Below, in pieces: positions 48,542 to 59,500 of a stretch of DNA of 64,000 nt (position 1 is the first letter of the stretch; each line of letters opens with the position of its first letter). This stretch comes from Phymorhynchus buccinoides. Taxonomy: Eukaryota > Mollusca > Gastropoda > Neogastropoda > Raphitomidae. Location of the stretch: contig CM065698.1 of NCBI GenBank assembly GCA_017654935.2, positions 46,856,016 through 46,920,015 of the forward strand, written 5' to 3'. The notes below the pieces were generated by a model. That model saw only the letters and a list, made by a program, of their open reading frames with translations, was not told the origin of the DNA and searched no databases. The translations under genes were made by a program, and so were the position numbers.

Positions 48542-50762
48542 GAGAGAGAGAGAGAGAGAGACATAATCAATTTTAGTGAAACAAATTCATAATCCTTAGC
48601 AACACTATTTGCAAACATTACGTAATTCAATTATATTAAAAGTAAGATTTTCTTATAAATTCATCTAGTAAAATATAGAACACCCACACTTGTTCACACA
48701 AACATGCACACACGCGTACAATTAAATTACAGTTAAGTAAAACACATTTTATAAATATGACATATCAGACATGTAAACAGACAGTGAGGCAGACATACAC
48801 ACATATAAACACATATATGTGCGCTGTGTTAATAATAATAATAATGGTTATTTATAGAGCGCTTAACTCCCTTTGCAGGCAGCTCAAAGCGCTGAACAAA
48901 GGCCTAAACACTAACATACAGATAAACATACACATTAAAGACAAGCCAAGAATAATCAACATGAAGACAAGTATCAATGAATATAAACATTAAAAATAAG
49001 TGAGACTGTTAATACAAAATACATGTATTGATCTCTCTCACCCCCCCCCCCCCCCCTCTCCCTCACCCCTCTCCAGGAGGAGTACCATCGGTCGGATGTG
49101 AGCGGTTTTCTGGAGAGTCACGGGAAGGAGTACAACTCGGTGACACATGTGTCTCCCTCCGACAACATTGGAGAGGTCATGGGGAGAAACTGGGCCATGT
49201 GAGTCACTGTGTGTGTGTTTTTGCGTGTGTGTGAGGGTGGGTGGGTGGGGTGGATGTGTGTGTGTGGATGGATGTGTGTCTGTGTGCGTGTGCATGTGCG
49301 CATGTGTGTTTATGGATGTGTGTGTGTGCGTTTGCATGTGTGTGTGTGTGTGGATGTGCGTGCGTGCATATGTGCATGTGTGTGTGTGTGTGTGTCTGTC
49401 TGTCTCTGTCTCTGTGTGTGTGTGTATTTATGTCTTCAAGTATTTCTCGTCATGCTGTCTCATCCAGACTTTTAGTGACTAAGAGTTGCGCAAGGCAAAA
49501 ACAAAAATAAAACAAAGCTGGTCTTCTTTATCAAGGAAAACAATTTGCTATATATATTTTTTTATATTTGTGTATTTATTTTCCCCAGAGAGGAGGGTGT
49601 AAATAACAGTGGCCCAGCTAACTCATTTATATATTTTTTATTCTCAATGACCCTCTAAAAGAATGTGCAGGGGGTCCCAGGGATGCACTAGAAAAAAATT
49701 ATTTTTAGCGTTCACAATGCCACTGTGACCCTCTATCCCGCCTCTAGGACCCTCTGTGCTATAGGTGAAGGAGTCCCTGGGACCCCTTGTTTTGCAGGAC
49801 GTTTGGGAGCCCTGTTGAATTTCTGTATTTGTTTTCCAGAGAGGAGTGTGTGAAGAAGGGGTGTCAGTCAGTACTATTTTCCGGTGAATGCTGCAGAATA
49901 CTTTACTGATTTTGTATTTATTAACTGGAATACATTGTATTATGTATTTATTTATATCTGTATTGTTCCCCAGAGAGGAGTGTGTGAAGAAGGGGTGTCA
50001 GTACTACTTTGCGGTGGATGCTGTGGCTCAGTTGACTGACCCGGAGGTCCTGGTGGCCCTCATCCAGCAGAACAGGTGGGGAAAATGGAGTTGATTCCCT
50101 TCTACCCGCCATCCTCCACCCCACCCCACCCACCCAAAAAAAAAAGAAGAAGACATCTGCAGGCATGTTCAACAATAGTTTCAGCCTCCCAAAATATAGT
50201 GGAACCTCCCTTATAAGACCTCCCATTATAAGACTCCCTCCCATACAAGACCTATTTCTCCGAGACATTGCCCTTCTTTGTAAGTATTAAAATGACCTCC
50301 CTTCTCAGACCCCTCCCTTATAAGACCTTCAAAAATCATCCAAAATTTAGATACACATAGTCAGGAACAAACAGACTGCTCTGAAAACATTAACCAGCTT
50401 TCGCTTAGCGGCTGTCCCCCAAAAAAAAATGCTGGAGATGGGTGAAAGGGGGAGGGGAGGTTGTGGGCGAGGAAAGGTGGGGATAGGGGTAGAGGGTGAC
50501 TGCCCACCACCTCCACCCTGGATACCATGTGTACAGTGGAACCTCCCTTATAAGACCCCTCCCTTATAAGACCCCTCCCTTATAAGACCTCATTTTGGAT
50601 GATTTTTGAAGTTCTTATAAGGGAGGTTCCACTGTACCTCATGGTATAGAGTGGCACAGTGGTATCGCGTTCGCTTCGTGTCAAGTAAACCCGAGTTCGA
50701 ACCTGGGTACAGGGGATTTTTTCCTCTCATTCTGCACTAGGCCTTAACGGTCTGAACGTGGA

Positions 50763-50793
<31 letters not shown>

Positions 50794-52001
50794 CGTGTGC
50801 CCATGCACTTAGCATACGTTAAACCCAGTGGCAACGAAAAAGTTGTCATTTGGTCAAAATTTACCCCCCCCCCCCCCCCCTCCCTCATCAGTGACAAAAA
50901 TCGCATGCAAAAAAACAACACACACAAAAAACCAATTGGGTGGCGCGCCTCTGGCAGCGACGCGCTCTCCAGGTGGGAGCAACCCAAATTTCACAGAGAT
51001 GCCTCTGTGACTATAAAGTACCTAATACCTAATCCAGGGGGAGGGGGGGGGCAGTCACCCTCTACCCCTATCCCCACCTTTCCTCACCCACAACCTCCCC
51101 TCCCACTTTCACCCATCTCCAGCATTTTTTTTTTTTTTTGCCAGCCGCTAAGCGAAAGCTGGTTAATGTTTTCAGAGCAGTCTGTTTGTTCCTGACTATG
51201 TGTCTATCTATATGTCTATGTTAACACAATAACGTTTGAAAGGAGGGACCAAGGAGGCTCAAATTTTGCATGCGGATAGGTAGTTAGGATATCTAGGCCA
51301 AGTTCGAAAATGAAGGTCATTGGTCAAAGATGCAAACATTCCAACATCCATTTTTCTGAACATATTCGCAACCTTGGTGCTTTCTTGGATGAAGACCTTT
51401 CCATGCAACATCATATCACTAAGATCTGCCAGGCTGCCTACATCGAACTCAGGCGAATCAGCTCTATACGCCCCTTTCTCACGACCGAGGCAACCAAAAC
51501 GCTAGTCAGTTCATACATTTTGTCTAGATTAGATTACTGCAACTCCCTTCTACTTGGTTGCCCACAGGCGCTTCTCAAACCCTTACAACAACTTCAAAAC
51601 TCTGCTGCTAGAATGGTCTTCAAAGCCAAGCGTCTTCAACACACATCACCTCTACTTAAAGAGTTACATTGGCTACCCGTTCAACAAAGAATAAACTACA
51701 AAGCTGCCTGTCTCTGCTATCAGATCATATCGGGAACAGCACCGCAATACCTCTCTGAGCTTCTTGAAATTTACGTTCCATCTCGATCTCTCCGCTCAGC
51801 AAATGACAATAGGATCTTTCGAATACCAAAATTTAAACGTGATAGGCACGGTGGTAGAGCTTTTACATCATCAGCAGTCAAACTCTGGAATTCATTGCCT
51901 TCTGCTGTCAGACATAGTCAATCTTTAGCATCGTTCAAAACAAACCTGAAAACCCATCTGTTCCGGCAGTCTTTCCAATAACACCCCCATCTCCATGTGC
52001 A

Positions 52002-52035
<34 letters not shown>

Positions 52036-52043
52036 ATTGTGCG

Positions 52044-52098
<55 letters not shown>

Positions 52099-55000
52099 GC
52101 GCATGTGCGCGCGTGCGTGCGTGTGCGTGATGTATGTCCGTATGTTTGTATGTATGTAATTTGTGTGTGTGTGTATGTGTATGTATGTACTTTGTGAGCG
52201 TGTGCGCGAATGTGAGTGTGCGTGCGCCCACGGCCGCACTTCCAAGCAGTGTGTGTGAGTGTGTTGTGTGTGTTCTGTGTGGGTATATCTGCTTGCATGT
52301 GTATGAGTGTATGCGTGCGCAGGAGAGATTGTGTTCACTAGAGAGGGGGGGGGGGGAGAGGAGTGTGTGTGAGTATGTGTCTGTGAGTGTGAGTACACGT
52401 GAGTGCTTTGTGTATGTGAGTGCGCGTGTGTGCGTGCGTGTGCGCGTGTTTGTACAAGTGTATGCTTGAGTAAGTTTGTGTGCGCTTCAGTGAGAATGTG
52501 TTTTCTGTGTGTTTGATGAAATGTGTGTGGGTATGTGTGGGTATGTCTGTGTGCAAGAACGCGTTCACGCTCGTGCGTGCACGTACGTGCGTGTGCGTCT
52601 GTTTTGCGTGTGTGAGTGTTTCAATACTGATTGTAAAGCGCTTTGTGCTCGATAAAAAGCGCTATATAAATATCCGTTTATTATTATTATTATTATTAAA
52701 GATCAAGGTCACTGGAGCCAAAAATGCTGCTGCGCGAGATCCTCGCTGGCTCAGGGGTACTGTAAAGTGCGGGTGTGGACTGTTTGATCAGACTTTAGTT
52801 TCAGGGGTGTTAGTCTGTTAGTTCCTGCAAGGTCACTGGACCTGAAAATGCTGCCGCGCGGCTGGTTGATCTAGCGTTTTCACGCTCTAGTTTGTATTAT
52901 TGTTAATTTGGTATGAATTGATAAATGGCTTTGCTTACTGTCTGTGTGTGCTGCTTTGTGCATGTGTTGTTGCAGGATTGGGTCATTCTTTCATACTGTT
53001 TTTGATGTCTGCTTATTGATGAACATGTACTTGGTTGTGAAGCGCTTTGGGCTCATTTGAGACGAAGCGCTATATAAATGTACTGTTATTATTATTATTA
53101 TGATTGCTGTTACATGGTCAAAGGTGAAAGCATGTTGTTATTTATAGTAGTAGTAGTACATTGTGCACAAATTATGTTTAACTCGTTCGCATCGCAACGA
53201 TTTTGAATTATTTAAAAAAACTCACAAATCACTCCAGCCATGCACACAAACAAAACATACATAAACGAAAGGAGAAATGAAAGAAGATTACATGTTTTTA
53301 CTTCAGGTTTAGACATAGGGAAGTGGTAGATCAGACCATTTTATATATATACTATATAGAAAAACACTACACCGACTGGTTACCCCACAACAAACCACTA
53401 CAAAAGCAAAGTCAGAGGCAAAATTGTGGTCGAAGGGAGCGAAACAAGTTTAGAAGTGACCAAAGCACACAGATTTACTTCCCTGGAAGCAAGTGCATCA
53501 AATTGACAGCTATCTATTAATTCCGGACATATACGGTCGGAACGACTTGAATGAGTTAATGTGCTGTGGTTGCAGGTCTATCCTGGCTCCCATACTGACG
53601 CGGCCCTACAAGCTGTGGTCTAACTTCTGGGGCGCCCTCAGCAACAAGGGCTACTACGCCCGATCCCCGGACTACATGGACATTGTGGAGGATGCTAAGC
53701 TGTGCGTCTGTCTGTCTGTCTGTCTGTCTTCTGCGTCTGTCTGTTTATGACTTGTCTGTCAACAAGGGCTACTACGCCCGACCCCAGCACTGCATGTCTG
53801 TCTGTCTAGTTGTCTGTCTTCTGCTTCCCTCTGTTTATGATCTGTCTGTCAAGCGCCCCTTCGGAAGATGACACGGGCATTGTGGAAGATGTCTGTCTGT
53901 CTTCTGCTTCCCTCTGTTTATGATCTGTCTGTCAAGCGCCCCTTCGGAAGATGACACGGACATTGTGGAAGATGTCTGTCTGTCTTCTGCTTCCCTCTGA
54001 TTATGATCTGTCTGTCAACAACAAAGGGTGCCAGCCCCTTCAGAAGATTACACGGACACTGTGAAAGATGCTAAACGGTGCGTCTGTCTGTCTGTCTGTC
54101 TTCTACTTCTGTCTGTTTATGACTTGTCTGTCAACAACAAAGGGTGCCAGCCCGTTCGGAAGATTACACAGGCATTGTGAAAGATGCTAAACTGTGCGTC
54201 TGTCTGTGTCTTTCTTTCAATCTGTTTGTCTGTCTTGTTTGATTGTCTGCCACTAACCAATAAAGAAGTTCCCCTCGCCTGATTTAGACTTAAAAAACAT
54301 TGTGGGCTGACGGCCTAAGATAGATTCGCTCCCCTTGGACTGCTGGTCTCTGATTCTGCGACCTGAACAAGCCGGGGTGTGGCTGCGAATTGGGATTCGG
54401 AATGAGCGGCGTGGGAGCAACGCCACTGTATGGCCCAGAAGATGGGACAGCAAAAAACCCATTGTGGGCTGACATTTTATTTTGAGGTATCCGATATTTT
54501 GAAAGAAAAGAAAAACGTTTTCCCATCAGAAGGATTAAATTGAAACGATTTGTTGTGAGCTATCTGATTTCTGTTGGGATAGCCATTTTTCAGTTAGCTT
54601 GTTGCTACTGTATTTTTTATTGCATAACTGTGGGTTTTTTTTAGTGGTGTGTGGAACGTGCCGTTTTTGACCAACGCGATGCTGATCCAAGGTCACCGAC
54701 TGAACGACCTTCGTAACGCCTACAGCTACGACCCTGACCTTGATTCCGACATGTCCTTCTGTCGCCTGGCCAGAGAGAAGGTGAGTTGACGGAAATTGTC
54801 TCCCCTTTTTTCTCCACATACTGCGCTCCTGCCTCAAAAAGGACCTGCGAATGGCGTGTTTGAGAGTTCAGGATTCGTACTGTCCTTACAGGTGCTTATA
54901 GGTTTTTATATTTGTGGATGGGCCTCATAAGGCCTCATAGGTGCTTATATTTAACCTATCGGTCCTTACAGAAAGTACAGATCCTTATGGATAACAAAAG

Positions 55001-56045
55001 GTCATAAATGTTTTGCAAAGGACGAAAAAAAATCCGAAGTGTGCACATTTAGTCGTAAACCTTCGAAAAATTACATAGATTTTGACGGCATTTGTGTCCG
55101 ATGGCATTCAGAATGAAGTGGAAGTGGAGCAGACGACATGACAAGGGAGGTAAATCACCGAACTCGCTCAATGCGCATGACCAGAAGTAACCGGTCGACA
55201 ACGTTGCCGCGTTCTCACGAAGAAAGCAAGATGCCAGGAAAATGCTCTTTCCAAGATCACTGGTTAAAAGACGATGATTACAATGACTGGATTAGGACAG
55301 ACAAAGCCATCCCAGGACGGCGCGATGTTTTATGTGCGCTATATCACTGAACTTGGCGTCGATGGGCGAATCTGCTTTTTGAAAGTGCATTTGAAAAGTG
55401 ACCGCCATCGCTCGGAAACCAGAATTAAAATGCCTGATCTGTTTGAAGCGACAAATAAAGATGGTTATGTTTTAGTGGGAATAAGAAACCAGATGCCATT
55501 TATACTTATAAGTTTGTCTTGTGTTATACAGTGTTCGTTTTTGTGCTGAAATACAATTATCGCACAGATTTGTACAGAATTTTCTTCATAGTCTCTAGAC
55601 GGTTTACGTCCTTATGAGAAGTGAAATGGTGCTTATAAGGTCATATTGTAAAAGATCTGAAGGGTGAGAACCCTGGAGTTGGAAGGCGAAGTATGATGTG
55701 AAACGAGTACTTGCCATCCCCCCTCCCCTCCCCCTCCCCCTCCCCTCCCCTGACAAAATGTTTTTGTCAGATATAGATGTTGATTTGGACGGTAAGTCGT
55801 AGTGGCTCACGCCCCCCCCCTCCCCCCCCACCACCCCACCATTAATTTTGGCAGACGATTTGGATGCCCCCCATAACAAAAACAAAACTTCTGGCGTTGG
55901 CTGAAAAATCCAGGTGGAAGGATTTTCTCAGCTGAAAAAAAGCAGTAATTTTTATGCCTATCTGTCTGATTGTGTGTGTGTGTGTGTGTGTGTACGTGTG
56001 TATGTGTGTGTGTATGTGTGTGTGTGTGTGTATGTGTGTGTGTGT

Positions 56046-56084
<39 letters not shown>

Positions 56085-56119
56085 TTTGTGTGTGTGTTTA
56101 TGTGTGTGTGTGTGTGTGT

Positions 56120-56171
<52 letters not shown>

Positions 56172-56527
56172 GGTCACTTCATGTTTGCCAGCAACGTGAA
56201 GAGGTATGGCCACCTGGTGAACCCAGACTACTTTGAGACCTTCCACCCCGTCAACGAGCTCTTCAACATGTTTGAAAACCGCTATGTGAGTTGGTATTAG
56301 GTATTGGGTACTTTATAGTCACAGAGGCATCTCTGTGAAATTCGGGTTGCTCCCACCTGGAGAGCGCGTCGCAGCCAGAGACGCGCCACCCATTTTTTAA
56401 AAAAATTTGAATGCGATTTTTTTGTGTGACTGATGAGGAAGAAAAGGGGGTGGGGGTAAATTTTGACCAAATGACAACTTTTTTCGTTGCCACTGGGTTT
56501 AACGTGTGCTAAGTGCATGGGCACACG

Positions 56528-56558
<31 letters not shown>

Positions 56559-59500
56559 TCCGCATTCAAACCGTAAGGCCTAGTGGAAAGTGAGAGGAAA
56601 AATCCCCTGTACCCAGGTTCGAAACTTGGGTTTACTTGACACGAAGCGAACGCGTTACCACTGTGCCACTCTACACTTCTTATGATGGTGATGAAATTCT
56701 GCTTAACGTTCTCCGGTCTGGAACAGAGTATGGGACATTAGTAGATATAAAGATGGTGGGAACGATCCTGGAGGCAATGCCCGGAGGCAGTGCAACACCA
56801 GGAAAGTCCCGACATTTTAACAATGCAGATGTGTATGACGTTAGCTGTGATGTTTGTTGTGATGTTGAATGGGGCTTGTCCCTAAATAGACTGAAAGCTG
56901 CGTACCAGAGTTATGAAAGCTGCGTACCAGAGTTATGAAAGCTGCGTACCAGAGTTATGAAAGCTGCGTACCAGAGTTATGAAAGCTGCGTACCAGAGTT
57001 ATGAAAGCTGCGTACCAGAGTTATGAAAGCTGCGTACCAGAGTTATGAAAGCTGCGTACCAGAGTTATGAAAGCTGCGTACCAGAGTTATGAAAGCTGCG
57101 TACCAGAGTTATGAAAGCTGCGTACCAGAGTTATGAAAGCTGCGTACCAGAGTTATGAAAGCTGCGTACCAGAGTTATGAAAGCTGCCTACCAGAGTTAC
57201 TCCCCTTGCTTGTGGGGACAATCAGAAGCCTAGAATTAACCCTTTCACCGCCAGCCCTTTTTCAGCCTCCAATACCTTTAAACTTAGCTGGGTAGAGAGA
57301 AAAAGATTAACTGCAATACTGGGAGTTCCTCTGTGACATGCATAACATTAGTGCTTTCCTTACCTCCCAAATTGAAGAAAATAGGGTCTGGATAACAGGC
57401 CCTGATTTGATGCGTTTTTAGTGACATGGGTGTTTAAGCCATTGTGGTGCATAAATGCGACATTGGCGGTGAAAGAGTTAAATGTTTGTAGGTGCATGTG
57501 TCGCTGTTTCAGGCTGTTTATGTCTGTGATGCGTATGTGTGTATGTGTGTGTGTGTGTCAGAGAGAGGGAGAGAGAGCATAAAAATTATGTTTTTCTATG
57601 AATGTGTGTGTGTTTGTGTGTTTACTTTACATGTAATTGTGCGAGTGATGTGTACACATGGGTGCAACCTGGCCTCGGATACAAGGCAGCGCCTGTTTTT
57701 CAAAAGTTTGACCGCCCCAAAAAATTTGATTTAAAGTTCAAGGGGGAAAAAGTGTTGAATTCTCACTTTACAAGCCTGGAATAAGCTTCAAATTGAGTCT
57801 GATTTTTCTTTTTCTTCAGGTTCTGGGGGGCGTTGGACCCCTACCTTGCCTGTTTTTTTAATTTTCTCCAGTTGCATTCATGTGTGTGTGTGTATGTGTG
57901 TCTGTGCATATGCGCTTGCATCTGTGTGCACATTATATATTTATGGTTGTATGCGTGCGTGTATCCGTTGTATCTTAAAATTGACGTTTTTCTTCAGGAC
58001 TGGGAGGCGCGGTATCTGCACAAGGACTATTCTGAAGCCCTGGAGAGTGATGCGGTGGCAGAGCAGCCGTGTCCCGACGTGTACTGGTTCCCCATCGTGT
58101 CCGACACCTTCTGCGACGAGTTTGTGGCCGTCATGGAGGCCTCCGACAAATGGTCCAACGGAAAGAACGAGGTACCAAGTAATAATGAGAAGTGAAAATA
58201 GGGTTTTACGCCCTCTTCGGCCTATCGGCCATGTGGGGCATTTGTTAATACAAAGATGGTGGGAACAATTCTGGAGGCAATGCCCGGAGGCAGTGCTTAA
58301 CCAGTAAAGTCATGATTTTTTAAAATACAGATATGTGTAGCAGTAACCACGCCTCGGTTAAACCTCATCGGCTATGGTACCGCCACTATATTTGGATGAG
58401 TAAATAATGATAAAAATAATAATGGGAATTTATACAGCGCTCTTTCTTACATGAGCTCAGTGCGCTTTACATTGATAACAGGAACATTAACCCTTTCACC
58501 GCCATTGTCGAATTTTTGCACCACAATGATTTAACACTCATGTCATTAAAACTCTTGAAATCAAGGTCTGTTATTCAACATTATTGTGTTCCTGAATTTG
58601 GGTAGTAAGGATTGACCCATTTCTAAATGTGTCACAGAGAAATCCCACAATATTGCAGACGAAATCTTTTCTGTAGCCAAATAAGTTTAATGGAAATTTT
58701 TGGCTCAAAGATGGCTGGTGGTGAAAGGGTTAAAAAAGCAAACAAATAATGAATCATTAGAAAGTAAAATAAACATGATGATTGTACGCAACATTCTCTT
58801 TCTTTTTCACCCCCCACACACACACACACACACGCACACACACACATGCATGCACACAGGCACACACACACACACACACATACATACACAAACACACACA
58901 CACACACACATGAATGCACGCACGCAACCATACACACGCATACACGTACACACACACTAACACAATTATACTAGTGCGAGGGGACACCGGTTCCAAGACG
59001 AGTGGCTGAAGAAGTGGCCATGGCTAGCGAAGATTGAATCGGCCGCCCTCCCCTCCCCCTTCCCCTCGTATCCATTGGACCTGCTCCCCTTTTTTCATTC
59101 TTAGGGGGGGAACGCCCCCTCTTTTTCAATATCCTAGAATCAACTCTGATATACTCATGTTCCAGGACCCCCGCCTGGCTGGTGGCTACGAGAACGTGCC
59201 GACGGTGGACATCCACATGAACCAGGTGGGCTTTGAGCGCCACTGGCTCCACATCCTCAACACCTACGTCAGACCCCTGCAGGAAAAGGTCTTCACCGGC
59301 TACTTCCACCATGTGAGTGATGGAATCCCATGAATCAGTAACACACATGATTTAGTCTTTGATGAATTGTGTGCGTCACATCATGGACCTCCTCGTCAGA
59401 CCCCTGCAGGAAACGGTCTTCACCGGCTACTTCCACCATGTGAGTGATGGAATCCCATGAATCAGTAACACACATGATTTAGTCTTTGATGAATTGTGTG

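Noticed and set aside
54298..54470. Possible structured RNA between two CATTGTGGGCTGAC words
   Set aside because: No convincing conserved fold or known RNA family could be recognised by eye.
55914..56300. Cys/Val and Thr/His-rich frames over GT and CA tracts, here and at 28.9, 29.5, 31.2, 49.2, 52.0 and 58.8 kb
   Set aside because: Dinucleotide repeats read as open frames in several phases; there is no coding evidence.
56899..57200. 22-bp repeat considered as coding or as a regulatory array
   Set aside because: The period is not a multiple of three and no known site is seen in the unit. A plain minisatellite is enough.
57807..57850. TTCTTCAG followed by a frame FWGALDPYL, considered as an extra PLOD exon
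   Set aside because: Exons 15 and 16 already join in phase and match the family without it. The resemblance to FWGALS in exon 13 is short.
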